Source: Neurospora tetraspora (taxonomy: Eukaryota; Ascomycota; Sordariomycetes; Sordariales; Sordariaceae). Taken from it: a DNA stretch of 64,000 nucleotides. The notes beneath the pieces were generated by a model, which made no database searches, had not been told where the DNA came from, and was given only the letters and a program-made list of their open reading frames with translations. Positions 20,516 through 32,742 of the stretch are shown one piece after another (position 1 is the first letter of the stretch; each line of letters opens with the position of its first letter). The position numbers were made by a program, and so were the translations under genes. The stretch is taken from assembly GCF_033439725.1 (NCBI RefSeq), contig NW_026944386.1:4278001-4342000 (forward strand). The letters run 5' to 3'.

Positions 20516-22690
20516 TGGTTCTACAATACGTTTTTATCGCTGTGTTAGTCTGCTTTGCTGGCTTCATGTTTTTGGCTTTCATACTAGTACATCGAGGTAT
20601 CGTGGGATGTGGACTTCAATGGTTCCTGTGCCAGTTATTACTACATCTTCCGCTTTTCAATGCAATTTTCGAACTGTCACTTTGCTTTCATATGGACTAC
20701 TCAGCTGCCAAAAAAAGATTACGATAACTCAGCAACGGGATTGGCCCGGTTTGACTCACAGTGCAGTGTCCGCAATGCCAAGCTTTGGTGATAGCTTCAC
20801 GTTTTCAACGTAGGGCATTCGCATGTAATCATCGCTTAACATTTAGACCGCCAGATAAACAAAATACCTATCAACCCTGGACGGCTATTTCACCAGTTGC
20901 AGGACCTTAATGACCCTGAGAGTGTTGGCCGGTCGTGCCTTGGCCTTGACGCCCATTCACTGGCACTTCCGTCTGGCATTTAAGCAAACTAGGATTTCCC
21001 TTTTCTTCTATCTGTCTTAACACAATCACAACAAAGCCGTACTTCTGTTACCTGAATATAACAGAAAGCTGTAGCTGTCGAGGGTTCTTGATAGGTGTTT
21101 TGTTGTTGGCAGTGAGTGCCCATAGGGATGAACCCTGCAAGAGGGGCAGCCGCTTTTACCCTTGTATCTCTTGCCTAAAGTGGATGTTTAGGCCTGAATT
21201 GCACGTTCCTATTGGGCAACTTTAAACCACCAAATCAGCGGGGCAAGCAGGGGTACCTGGTATCGTGCAGTTCACCACGCTTGGAAACCTGAATCTTTTA
21301 CGTTGTTGACAACAACGGTGACCTACATAATTATTGATTATTGGTATATATAGGCATAAAGTTATTTGGAAAACTCGGTTACGTTATAGAATGGGAGTTA
21401 CCAAGATAGAATTGGAGGGCCATCTCAGTAGCCAGACAGGCGTTGGGCGGACTTTAAAGTCGCTACATGTGCTCTTCAAGGACTGCAGGTTGAGCTAAAG
21501 GTCTGAGGGCAGGAAATGGGTGTCTAAAAGTGCGTGAAGATCAATGACAAGCATATTCGAGGTTGATAAGAAGGCATTTTGAATAAGGCACTCATTTACG
21601 TATACAACAAGATACTAGTTAAGGCAGGTAGGTAGCGTGGGATGTGCCCGGGCCGTCTTAGCCGCGCAGGGCTGCGGGCCGTGCCGGTGTTGATTTAGCG
21701 GCGCTGAACTCCCTCTGTTACCGCCAGGGCGGCACCGTTGCACTTGTGCACGGCCCGGGTACGCCCGCCTTCCATTCCCACAACCACTTCCATTACACAG
21801 TACCTCTACCTGATAGTTACCTGGAGCGACGAGGCACAATCCTCGTCCAAGCAACAAAAATGTCAAGGTCGGCGTGATTGAAGCCTCCTATTAAAAGGAC
21901 AATGTTAGTATGTTAGCTGAGAACCATCACATGCATAATCCAAGGGCAATAGGGCGGTATGTGCTGAAGCTTCTTATGCTTTTGCACCGCAGCTAGCATT
22001 AACAGGATGTAGCGAGCAATGCCCCTGGCGGGGTTGATTACCCCGCATTCAGTCCCGGCGACGCACAAGGAAGCCATTGCATATCCACAACCTCGCCTAT
22101 CAACAACAATCTTTGTTATCCCAAACATCACGAGCACCGCAATCCCAGTGCAGAAACCAAAACGCGAAAGACCTCTCGAATGTTCCCTAGAGTCCACGAT
22201 TAGTTGCCGGTATACCGCACGTCCGGTGGTGTTTCTTCAAACCTCCGTCAACAAAAATGTCTCTCGGGTTGCGTCAGGCCCTAATACCACCCGATGCCCC
22301 AGACCCGAGGCAGGCCCCCTAGAGGGACGGAATAAACAGATGGAGAACAGCCGTGACGAAAGATACCGATTCATTGAGAAGGAGAAAGGGGACATACTGC
22401 AAGGGGGAGGGTCAACCTTTATACCCGCTTAGGAGAGTGATACGGCAATACCTCTTGTTGACCGCCCACCCGTTCCAAGCTTCCTGACTATGACAGGCGA
22501 ATCAGGATTGCAGAATAGGGTGGATAAGGATTTAGGCTCCTTTCCCATTCGGATCGTCTCCTCGAGACCAAGATACAAACCTGGGGTCTTGCCTTGATTG
22601 AAGAATCCCCAATGAGTTGCAGAACTTGTTCCAATGGAATACGTACCTGCTTTGGCCATTTTGCTTCGATGGCGGCTCTGCTCTGCTTTG
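20516..22690. other. Intergenic, no supported gene
   Basis: Just over 2 kb with no recognisable coding region. A G+C-rich patch at about 21630-21780 stands out from A+T-richer surroundings but does not fold into an obvious tRNA or 5S rRNA by eye. Confidence 0.45.
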
Positions 22691-23207
22691 GGGCGCGTTC
22701 GAAATTTCGCCGCACGAATCCAACCTGTTGATCCGAGTACAAAGGCCAAATCGACTGGTACTGGCTGGTATCCTTCCTTGGCGCCTTGGCTGTCTACCGT
22801 ATAAACTCGATTTTTCAAACGGTGTCAACTTTTTGGTAATCAAAAAAGAAGAACATCAATCGATAGAGGATATTTCAGAATATCCAAAAGCAATCTTTTT
22901 AGGAGATGCATCAAAAGGTGGAGTGGAAGCGTTGACCTTTGAAGAAAGGCGGCGCTTTTCCCGATCAACAGCAAAAAAGCAGCTTTTTGTTGTGTATCGC
23001 GATCAACAACTCTTGGCAAGTTTTTTAGGAGCTGATTGGCTATATGCAGCCGTTAAGCTAAATGTAACCTTCTGTTGGAGAAATATTGGAGAAGGTACTT
23101 CCTGAGCTTTTGAGTGTCTTCCTGCAGTGTGATCACACTGCAGATTAACAACAGGGGTCGATTTTGTATGGGAATCGGATTCGTGCGTCGAAATTTCGAA
23201 CGCGCCC
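22691..23207. mobile_element. 517-bp inverted-repeat element (MITE-like)
   Basis: The ends are 31-bp inverted repeats with one mismatch (GGGCGCGTTCGAAATTTCG at 22691; the reverse complement ends at 23207). The trinucleotide TTG lies directly outside both ends (22688-22690 and 23208-23210) and may be the target duplication. Inside is a frame (about 22750-23105, plus) that does not match any transposase I know, and a 22-bp perfect palindrome. Most likely a non-autonomous DNA transposon of uncertain superfamily. Confidence 0.7.
23122..23143. repeat. 22-bp perfect palindrome
   Basis: Arm CTGCAGTGTGA followed directly by its reverse complement, with no spacer. It lies inside the 22691-23207 element near its right end. 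Confidence 0.85.
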
Positions 23208-23210
23208 TTG

Positions 23211-23939
23211 ATTAGGCATCACTCACTCATATTAGGATGTCTCAAATGTCGTATGATCAGGCCCGGCCGCTTTTGAACAATGACTGGAATACCGATATCT
23301 GAACGGCTTTTAGCCATACTCTTACACCGAAATGTCATAAAAGCAGCGGACCAGGCTTCATGGTATAGAATTTGCCACACCCGGAAAAAAGTATCAGAAT
23401 ACCGACGGCGTTTATTATTGTCGGTAGGGCCGACATTGCAGGTGTGCCAAGCCCCTGACATCTGACCCAAACCAGTTCGATTTTAACACCAAGCATTCGA
23501 GTCTGAAGAAAAGTTTCGCAACAAAATTGCCCTCCGGGTCTTCCTTTCCTCGATTCCTCCGTCCAGCACGTTCTATCTGGACCCTAGTTCAAGACTGGAC
23601 CTACCGGGGTAAAGACTTGCTCCCCCGACGTCAAATTCCGGATGGCTAGACTTCCGAACCCGCCAGAACTGTAATGGTCAAGGTAGACGACGCCATATTA
23701 CATATCACACTCGCATTGCAACCTCTAAAGGGCCCGGATGAGAGCGCCGGTGACGGCAATTGGATAGCCTTGTTCGTGATCGCCGCCCAGTATTCTGATG
23801 CTTCTTGTATCGACAAGGAAAAACTTGCGCCCAGGAACGCCAGAGTTGCTACGCCCCAGCCGGGTATGCAACCCCTGTCTGTCTTCCACAAGGTTCCTAG
23901 GATAAACTCGCACCAACGAGTCTGGTTTGACCAAGCCCT
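23211..23939. other. Unassigned stretch next to the NACHT relic
   Basis: Contains several short frames on both strands. None could be tied to a family, and no continuation of the NACHT relic was seen in this stretch. It may be debris from the rearrangement that truncated the relic at about 23940. Confidence 0.35.
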
Positions 23940-24520
23940 ATAATCTCTTTTAGAGATTCAAGATCGTCGCAAATAACATCAGGCACCTCGACGAGAGTGG
24001 TTAGTTCTTGAAGGTTAATTGGTCGACGAGCAATTGCGGCAACGGCAAGAATGCGCTTGTAGAGATCGGAATCCTCGGACCGGCTCATGTTCTCTCTCAT
24101 CCGCGTATATAGAGCATCCAGCCCGGACGGAAATTTGCGTAGCATTTCTTCGGTACGCCATTTCTTAACCTCCGGGCCTGCAAGTACTTGGCAGACCAAC
24201 GCCACCCAGAGGAACGTGTCCTGCGCGTTGGAGCACAGGTAGTCCTGAACGGTCTTTTTTGTCCTTGGATCATACTTCTTCAGCCCTGCTAGGTCATCCA
24301 CCTTGTGCAGGATAAATGCATTGACAGCCGCTGCGACGGATTCCGCATTTAGCTCCAGGGAGACCTTCACTTTATCTGCGGCTTTCTCCAACCGTTCCTC
24401 AATTTGCGGCCAATTACGGCTTGAGACGATCCACTTGACTCGAGATCCAGATGATGATTGCTGAGCAATGAAGTCGAGAAGCTGTGGCAGGTCTGTTGTA
24501 ACGCACTCGTCGAGGGAGAG
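23940..24520 (-). pseudogene. Truncated NACHT fragment of an NLR/HET-E-type gene
   Basis: Read right to left, about 190 codons remain open. They match the middle of the HET-NACHT-WD40 protein encoded at 32743-37099: DECVTTDLPQLLDF against DECVTDQPQLLQL, VKWIVSSRNWPQIEERL against VKWLVSSRNEVQIEEQL, and TFLWVALVCQVLAGPEVKKW against TFLWVALVCQVLADPSVRKW. The fragment starts at the end of Walker B and stops after the winged-helix-like region (RRPINLQELTTLVE). The HET domain, P-loop and WD repeats are all missing. Neither end has splice sites that would restore a gene. It is a remnant of a second, diverged paralog; its frame is intact, so loss was by breakage rather than RIP. Confidence 0.8.
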
Positions 24521-26587
24521 TCTTCTTGTGCCTTAACGCTGCCTTAATGTTGCATGAGTGCAGCTGTAGACCATACGCGTTATTGCGACAAGGCCACCTA
24601 TCATCCATCGTCCTTGTCCTCCGCTGACGCATGTATTGTCCCGCGCTAAACGCAGTCAGCCGAAACTTTTATTTCGGTGAGGTTAAAAGAAGCAATATGG
24701 TGAGCAAGTGATTTTCCAACGGCCTCCAACACCATTCACAGTATGCACGTGCCCTATTTATAAGCCCGTCTTTTTCCTTGTCTGCCTTGACTTAAGTGCA
24801 TGCCTGAGGAACTAAGCAGATCAAGCCTGTCGTCTGTTATACTCTAGCAATGTCAAGGAACGCTAATACTGCACGCGAAGCCCAGAGGCCACCACGCGTA
24901 TCACAACTACTTCAAGCATGGCTTCAAGCCAAGCACCTCGCCATCGCTACCGCCATATGCTGGGGGTTGAGTGGACGGACGGTATGGTGGGATGGCTTTA
25001 AGCCTGGGTGGGGGCCCGTGTCAGCACCTCCGCCCCCCTGGCATACTTGCATGGGCTTGGCTCGAAGCGAGGCTGGAAGCCTTGATATCAAAACAAACGC
25101 TACCCGAAGTGAACCCTCTGGTTACCTTTTTGACATGTCCTCCATTGTAGCATCAAAGCTGCATTTGATCCTTGAAAGACGAAAAGTTGATATGGCACGC
25201 TGACATCAGGCTTGATGTAAAGGACGTCGCCAATCCAACGAGAGAGAAGAGAATGTGTTATTCTTGGAGAAGAGGGTAAAACAATGTGTAGATGTGTGTG
25301 TGCTATCGAGAGAAGACTAGAACAAAGAAGGAAAAGAAATGTGGAGGGCTAAAATACAGAGAGGGTGTGAGGGCTGGACCCACACAACCAGGGTGGGACA
25401 GGCCCACCCGACAACAGTTACGCCTTTTGAGGCAGTGAAATAAGCTTTTGATAACCGCCATTGTCTGGCTTTGGCGAGCATTGGCAGTGAAAATGAGGAG
25501 AAGGAGTAGTCGGGACCAACGTCGAATGACGGAGATGATATTCAAAGACGCCTTGCCCCGGTCCAGAAACGTCCAGATGGTTGGCATTGGACTAGGCATA
25601 CGGTTGGGCATACTCATGTTGAAATGAGGGGGCTCTGCGATGCAAGAACAGGTGTCGGCATGTCGAGAATGATTGGTTTCTCTTGGCTATGATATGTGCA
25701 CCTTCCTTTCATTTGCCAGGCTTATTGCATGAGCTCTTTCCCATCGGTCTTGCATTCATATCCATTTGGTCAGGTGCTGACCGCTATCCAAGAATCCACC
25801 AATCGATGGCGCTATATACATTAGCTGGGGCCTTGGCATTGCTTACTTGCATGTCCGTTCAGGGAAGCCCGAACAGTGAGGCTGAGCAGAGGCCTCGGTG
25901 TCCCCCCTCCTGCATTTGATAACGCGGATAAAGTGACCGTATCTAACCTAAAGGAGATGTGCACTCAGTGAACCGCTGTTTAGCGGGTCAGGACACTTTG
26001 AAATGCTTGGTCTCTCAGAAAGCTCCGGCTCTTTCTGGTAGCAAAATCAGAAGAAGGGAAGACAACTCCAAAGCGAGCGCGTTGGACTTTCCTCCCTTCG
26101 GAGTCTCGCACGTACTTGCATGCATGCTTGGTGCAGTGAAGACCCGGAGGAAAGAGCGTGTGGATGTTGCTGGTTGATGTTGCGAGATGCATCTCCTTTG
26201 GGTTTGGGTACTGTCATTTTACTCGATTATACCGTCACTATATCCGTGTGGGCATTCGACGCTTTTCCTTTCTTGATCGGGTAACTGGGCTGTACCTAGG
26301 GTAGTATGCCCAACGTTCTCTGCCCGGCACAACGTGAATGTTGACTGATGTCTTCTGCTGTCAATTCTCGAGACTGGACATTCGCGTCGAGCCGGGAGGC
26401 TCTGCCAGGTACATCTCGACTTCAATTACTCCTCGCCTTCAATAGTTGATCCGCGTTTCTGCCTACTGCTGTTTGTCGGACATCTCATCCTCCGCCCACC
26501 ATTGGGATCCTCCCCATCACGAACGCCGTTGTCGATGCAAACGCTTGCTAGTTGACAAGAGTGGTTCTCATCAGCGCGTCGAGCACG
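24521..26587. other. Intergenic, dense in GGCTTCAAGCC-type motifs
   Basis: No supported gene. Between 24910 and 25085 are several copies of the dispersed motif: CATGGCTTCAAGCCAAGC near 24917, GATGGCTTTAAGCCTGG near 24992, and GGCTTGGCTCGAAGC with GGCTGGAAGCC near 25055-25080. The 3' end holds the promoter of the NLR gene. Confidence 0.45.
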
Positions 26588-29500
26588 ATGGCTGCACCAG
26601 CAGGAGCGGGCAATGAGCGGACCTACTCCCGTCCTGCAAGCCGGGACGACTTCGAGATTGCGATAATCTGTGCACTTCCCCGCGAAATGGATGCCGTTGA
26701 GTTGCTCATCGATAAATCCTGGACGGACGAGGTCGACCAAAACCAATACGGAAAAGCTGCAGGGGACACGAACACCTACGAGCTAGCGCGGATCGGAAGC
26801 TTCAACGTAGTACTTGTTACCCTTGCCAACATGGGAAAAGTTGAGGCATCCGCGGCAGCACAGTGTGTCGCTACAAGTTACCCGAATATCTCCCTAGTCC
26901 TCTTGGTCGGTGTCTGTGGCGGCATGCCTTTCGCCAATGTCGGAGGGGAACGCGAGGAAATATTCCTTGGCGATGTGGTCATCAGCAGCATCGTGAATCA
27001 ATACGACTATGGAAGACAGCTACCTGATCGTTTTCTCCCCAAAAGCGACGTCGAGGATACGCTCGGCAGGCCAAACAAGGTACTTCGGAATCTGCTCAGG
27101 AGCTTCGAGAAAGTGAGAGCTCGCGATAAGTTGCAGAGGCAGGCAGCTATCAACCTGGTGCAGCTTCAGGAGAGCAGCCGCCAGAACCCCCGATATCCCC
27201 GATATACATACACAGGGACAGACAATGACAGACTGTTCGAAGCCTCATACGAGCACAAGCATCACAGCCCTGCGTCAAGGTGCCTTCCTTGCGCGCAAGG
27301 ATTGATTTGCGAGTCATCCAGGAAAACTCCGTGTGATGATATTGGTTGTGATACCAAATATTTGGTTAAGAGAAAGGGATGCGGTCAACCCAACCAGCCC
27401 ATGGTCTTCATAGGGCGTGTGGGGTCAGCGGATGCTGTTGTTCGTTCTGCCAAACACCGCGATGCTCATGCCGAAAATGGCATCATCGCCTTGGAGATGG
27501 AAGGTGCCGGGGTCTGGGATGTGTTACCTTGCCTCGTCATCAAAGGCGTGTGTGACTACGCTGATAGCCACAAGAACAAAGGGTGGCAGGGTTATGCTGC
27601 GGCCACCGCTGCGTCAGTTGCGAAGGCATTTCTGAACTGCTACCAAGGGACTGGAAAATTGTCTGGGAGGGCAAATGCCGCGCAAGAAGCTATGGTTGAC
27701 CGAAATCAACACCAGCCGCCCTTTTCCAATCTTTCATTCCAGGCTGATGATGGATTCATCGAACGTGGTGACATCACGGACTGGTTGCAAAAAAAGCTTG
27801 ACAAACCAGGGAGCCGAGCTGCATTGTATGGATTTGGGGGTGTAGGGTATGTGTCATCATCAATCCCCGGCACACATGAAAACCAACTTCCTTGTGGGAT
27901 GCACAGGAACTAACGTTTTGGTGACCAGAAAGTCACGACTTGTCATTCAATACGCGCGGATGATGGAACAAGAACCTTCGAAACCGCACATCTTCTGGGT
28001 ACATGCGGGGACCAGAGAGCGTTTTATAGACGCCTATCGTGAGATTGCAGATGGACTGAAGCTTGAGGGTCGTGATAAGCCCGACGTAGACATACTGAAA
28101 CTGGTATGCAACGGGCTCCGCCATGAAAGCAAAAGCTGGCTCATGATCGTCGACAACGCCGACAATATCAACTTATTTTTTGCAACGGACACCCATGGCC
28201 AGCTTACCGGAAATGGAGCCGCTTCCTCAACGGGGGCAAAAGGTCTTCTGCCGTATCTCCCTCGTACGGACAAAGGCAAAATATTGATCACAACGCGGAG
28301 TCAACAAGTTGCCGAGCTCCTAGTAACGCAAGTTACGGAAGACCTGGAGAGTATTCGCCAGGTAACGGCAATGGAGAATCTTCAAGCAAAACAGCTTCTA
28401 CGGAAACGGCTCGGGAAGTACCATGACGACAAGATCGAAGAGGACCTGGTCAATGTCCTCGATTGCATTCCCCTCGCAATCATCCAAGCTGCGGCATTCA
28501 TCGTCTTTCGGTCTCGCAACAATGTATATTCCGCTGCCGAATATCTTGAACAATTCAGACGAAGCGACGACCACAACCTCGAGCATCTTGACTTCCACAA
28601 AAACATCAAATTAGGCGATGAGGAGGCATCACACGCGGTATTGAGGACATGGACTATGACGTACGAACAAATTAAACAAGAACGGAGCTCGGCCGCCAAC
28701 TTACTATCTGTACTAAGTTTCTTCCACAACCAAGGAATACCGGAATGGGTACTCGAGAAGTACTATGATCGCTATCAAATGTTCCATAGCGACAGATCCC
28801 TGCCTCAGGATAGCCCAAATCCTCTGCATAAGGATCTTGACGTGTTGTGCGGGTACTCTCTCGTCACTGTGGTGTCCTTTCCTGGGAACCAGAACCGCCA
28901 GCAGCCAACTTCCCGCTCCCTTCAGATGCACGCCTTGGTACAAACTTGTACTCGCCACTGGCTGCGGTCCAACAAAGTTAATCAGCAGTGGCTGTCCACC
29001 GTGACACAGCTCTTGAACACAGCACATCCAATTCCCGCTAACGAAAACTGGGCAGGGTGTGCAGAGATCTCTCCGCATGTTGATTCTCTGCTTACATTCC
29101 CTGGGCTTGAGCGACTCGATGAAAAGCATACTACCTGGCTGGTTGACTTGCTTATCTCTGCAGCGTGGTACAATACTGATATCGGTACCCTGGGGAGAGC
29201 AGAGAGCTTGATCATGCAAGCGCTAGACGTTGCTGAGAAACGGCTGTGCAACCCGCATAGTGAGATCTACCTGTATCCGATTCTCTTGTTACTGGGCAGA
29301 GTGAGCTTCTACAATGACACACTTAAACCCAGATTTATGTCTGTAGCGAATCGATATCTTGCAAGTCTAATAAACTCGCTGACAACCCCTTCTGAAGAAT
29401 TCGGCTCACTTTATACCTACATGCAGACAAACCCGTCTGCGACCGTTCCGATCACCTCAGATCCCGATGAGCACACCGAGCAGCATAACAGGGTTATTAT

Positions 29501-31004
29501 GTCAATTCAGGGCATGAAGTCATCAGGTTTCGACAACCCTACTGTGCTTGAAGTGGGTCATCTTGAGCGCTTTATCTTGAATGCACCTTTCTGCGGCTCA
29601 AACGCACATGCCTTCGAAAAAATTGACAAGATCATAACCGTCCTCGAGCTTTTGAGGAGATTTGAAGACGAGAAAATTCTCTGCCGTGCACTTTTGAGGC
29701 GGCAATGTGAAACGCGCTTGAATGAACCGGATGTGGACGATTTCACACTCAGTCCTTCTTGTGAGGGCTTAGAAGAAACAGTGGACAAGCTTTGCAACGT
29801 TCTGATTGTGCAAAACAAGTACGGAGAAGCAGAAGACCTCTTGCGAATGCTTATATTATCAGGCGGTCATTTTCCCGGTCATTATTTCTTGCTCGGGAAG
29901 GTATTGTTCAAGCAGAAGCGATTTAAAGAGGCCGAAGAGATGTTCCGGAAAGAGTTAGACCTCCGCTATATCCCAAGTTCTTGCGAAAAAGATCTAACCC
30001 CTCAAACGTTCACCGAAGACGGCATGCTTTATTATGAGTGGCTTGGCCGTACACTCGCTCTACAAGGCAAGCATGCCGAGGCGGTAGTTTGCTTTCGCCA
30101 CATGCTCGAATGGTCCCAGCAGATGCAAACTCTAGAGCACCCTGATGCGCTGAAAACATACGACGCCCTCGCGAAAAGTCTTGAGTGTCTGGGTGAATAT
30201 GAAGAGGCGGAAGGTTTACACAAGCACTGTGTTGAGATCTGTGAGAGGGAATGCTCGCACGACCACGACTTGCTATCGGGCTATTTAGTGGATCTTATCA
30301 AAAATTTAAGATCCCAAGGCAAGAGAGGGCAAGAAGAGTATCAAAAGTTTGAAGATCGACTGTCCCAGCTGGGGTATGAGCTCGTCTTCTCGGACGATGA
30401 TGACTCTTGTAAAGAGTTGGATAGTGGCGGCAAACCCTCCTCCGACGGAAACCAATCAGGGAGTGAAGAGGACCATTCGCAGGAGCATCGTTCAGAAGAG
30501 TTGCAGGTCGAGAGCACATCAAAACCAGTTGATCCAACTACAATGGCTACAAGCATAACCGTCCTGGCTCACGATTATGGTACTATGAACTTGACTAGCC
30601 AAAACGACGAGCGACATCATCAGGGACATGTTGGGAAATCCGACAAACCGCTGCTAAACCACGACGACAGCACACCAACGGAGCGTGACAGGCAACTAGA
30701 AGAATCTGGTGTTGAGATACCTGTTGTTGAGACTCAAGCAGAAAGCCATGAGGGAAACCCACTGACATCCACATCGGCTATGCAAGAGCAATGCATAGAA
30801 ATGCCAACCCAATGGATCCAAGTGGAGCAAGGACAAGGGAGTCAAATTAGGGACGAGCCAGAGGATATGCAAATCCAAGTCATATCCGAGACATTGGAAT
30901 CAGCAGCAAGGAAAAGGAAAAGGGCGGACACCAGAGATTCGGTCATCACGAATGGTAGCATGTCCACAGAGCAGCCAAGCCGGAAGGTTGCGCGAACGGA
31001 ATGA
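26588..31004 (+). CDS. NLR protein: PNP_UDP - NB-ARC - TPR (1444 aa)
   Basis: Exon 1 is 26588-27846 and exon 2 is 27929-31004. The 82-bp phase-2 intron (GTATGT...GACCAG) splits the P-loop, giving GFGGVGKS at residues 415-422. Residues about 20-380 form a nucleoside-phosphorylase/nucleosidase-like effector (LLVGVCGGMP at 106-114, EMEGAG at 303-308). NB-ARC follows with Walker B-like SWLMIVDNAD, ILITTRS and CIPLAI. The C-terminal half has helical repeats including TPR-like units (RFKEAEEMFRKEL, GEYEEAEGLHKHCVEI). The last 230 residues are acidic, Ser/Gln-rich and probably disordered. Fungal NLRs of this layout are linked to non-self recognition: repeats sense a ligand, the NB-ARC oligomerises, and the N-terminal enzyme acts. 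The ATG at 26588 (CACGATGGCT) is the first in frame. It converges on the HET-NACHT-WD40 gene. Confidence 0.88.
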
Positions 31005-31695
31005 TGACATCCTCGAGATGGCTGAGCGCGCCCAAGCGAAGCGTTCACACATCATCCGACGCGCTGGAGCAAAGCTGGGTCTGTGGTCACGACGTGGTAT
31101 GCCTAGCGACGGAGTGACCGCCTGCTGCCCGGCATTGCTCGACTGGCTGCCCCGCTCGTCAGGCAGAGAAGCGCAGCTGGCATCTGACTGCATCAAGTTC
31201 CCCAAATCCTGGGAAAGCCCGGTCGCCTCGGAAAGCGGTGGGACATCAAAGTTCAACTCCGACGGCAACTGATTGATGGCAGAACAGATGTTCTCGACGG
31301 CTCACCTTATTGCCATAGGCAACCGGGCTTGGAGTATTTCCGGAGAGCGGGCCAGTCACGGGGGATTATGAGTGAAGGTGAAGGCCACCCTTTCATCCCA
31401 ACTATCCAAGACGTGGTGAATGGCGGTAGGCAACTGGGCGGGACTGGACCGGAGTCGACACTATTACCTACTGTGTAGCCTCAACCGCCATCTCCCCGCT
31501 GAATACCTTATTATCCTGTTAGTGAATTGGAAGGAAGAGACTGGAGTAAGCAAGTGGGCATAGAAACTTGAAGCCAAAAAACGACGTATATTTCGTGTTC
31601 TCGCAATATATGTCGTTTGAACGCACACCAGGAATTGCCATCAAAAAATCATACCTTAAGAAAACCAGACAAACAAACAAAACAAATATAATCCC

Positions 31696-31727
<32 letters not shown>

Positions 31728-31784
31728 CTCCTCCCCTCCGTTTCTGAGGTTTTCCTTTCTCGCAAAACATCGCAGACCGCTCGC
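31005..31784. other. Intergenic, with a 28-bp poly(A) run
   Basis: Holds the 3' region of the NLR gene. An uninterrupted run of 28 A lies at 31696-31723. An open frame on + continues past the NLR stop to 31272 in another phase, but I see no splice sites that would add it to the gene. Confidence 0.5.
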
Positions 31785-32318
31785 TCACTCAGACCCATCC
31801 TCCACTCCTTCCATTCTTCTCGCCAATGCCCTCTCCTTCGCCTTCATTTCAGCCTTCCGAATCCTCTTCTGAACCTTCTTAATTTTCAGATCTATCTTCT
31901 CGGCTTTTGTGAAGTAGTGATCTGCATCCCTCTTTAGATAATCCAACTTTGCTTCAAGCCGCTTGAGATTTCGCGCTAGCTTGGCGGCTTTCCTGTCATC
32001 TCTGTTGTTGTTGTTGTTGTTGTTGTCGTTGTTGTTGAGAGTGGCGGTGACGATGGTATAGGATGTGGAGGAGATGTCCGCTGTCGCTTTGCGTCTGGGT
32101 CTGGGTCTCCCTCGAGTGCGTGTCCGGTTGGGTGCTTGCGCTTGCGACCTCTGCTCTGGACAGGCGCCGGTTGTTCCTATGAATCCCATGACCCAACTTA
32201 GTTTGTGAACCATAAAATACAACGGATAGAGGGCATACTTGTGGGGTCGGCGTCTCGCTGGGTGTAGTTGGACGTAGGCGATTGTGCGGCCGGATGCCCT
32301 GGGGTCGATTTCCTGCAA
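31785..32318 (-). CDS. Hypothetical AT-hook / coiled-coil protein (uncertain gene model)
   Basis: An open frame of up to 177 codons on the minus strand. It contains an AT-hook-like basic motif (RGRPRPRRK), an Asn run of about ten residues from a GTT/AAC microsatellite (about 32007-32037), and then a strongly charged Lys/Arg/Glu helix (KLARNLKRLEAKLDYLKRDA and onward) that should form a coiled coil. The 5' end is doubtful: no clear ATG opens it, and a GTATGC...CATAG intron (about 32188-32250) is possible but would shift the frame to a poly-Gln reading. It lies between two converging recognition genes. Function unknown; a DNA-binding role is only suggested by the AT-hook. Confidence 0.4.
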   Translation of the reverse strand: MQEIDPRASGRTIAYVQLHPARRRPHKYALYPLYFMVHKLSWVMGFIGTTGACPEQRSQAQAPNRTRTRGRPRPRRKATADISSTSYTIVTATLNNNDNNNNNNNRDDRKAAKLARNLKRLEAKLDYLKRDADHYFTKAEKIDLKIKKVQKRIRKAEMKAKERALARRMEGVEDGSE

Positions 32319-32742
32319 GAAGCTTAGCCAGGACTGGTATCACGGGGCGAGAAGGCACCGTTGGGGGTATGGTAAGATATGTGTTGTTATGCGAAGGAGA
32401 GAAAAGGAGGATGTGCGTGGAGGACTGGCTATATGGGCAAGAGCCCAGACAAGCCAGTCCGTGTGCGCGGACGTGCAGTGCGACAATATCACAGGCTAAC
32501 CCGGTGACAACTGGGCAGTCACGGGTCAATCCCGTAGCATCTGGACCGCACAGGCACCTGCAAAAGGAGAGTCAAAGGATGGAATAGTCGTGCTTCGTAG
32601 TAATGGAATAAGTCATCTTGACAACAGTAGAAGGTACTAGAATTTACAAAAATTCTAAATTTGCCTATCCTCCCAGACCCTTCTGGTGGCACGCTAGAAA
32701 AAAGAAATAGAGAGACAGGAATTAAGAATGACATGGAATACA

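Noticed and set aside
21630-21790. G+C-rich patch considered as 5S rRNA or tRNA
   Set aside because: It lacks the 5S internal control region and tRNA A/B boxes by eye.
31005-31272. Extra C-terminal exon of the NLR gene
   Set aside because: The frame is open, but no donor before the stop at 31004 and acceptor after it could be found that join it sensibly.
30952-31272. Separate small gene overlapping the NLR 3' end
   Set aside because: Overlap in a different phase, no domain and no splice evidence.
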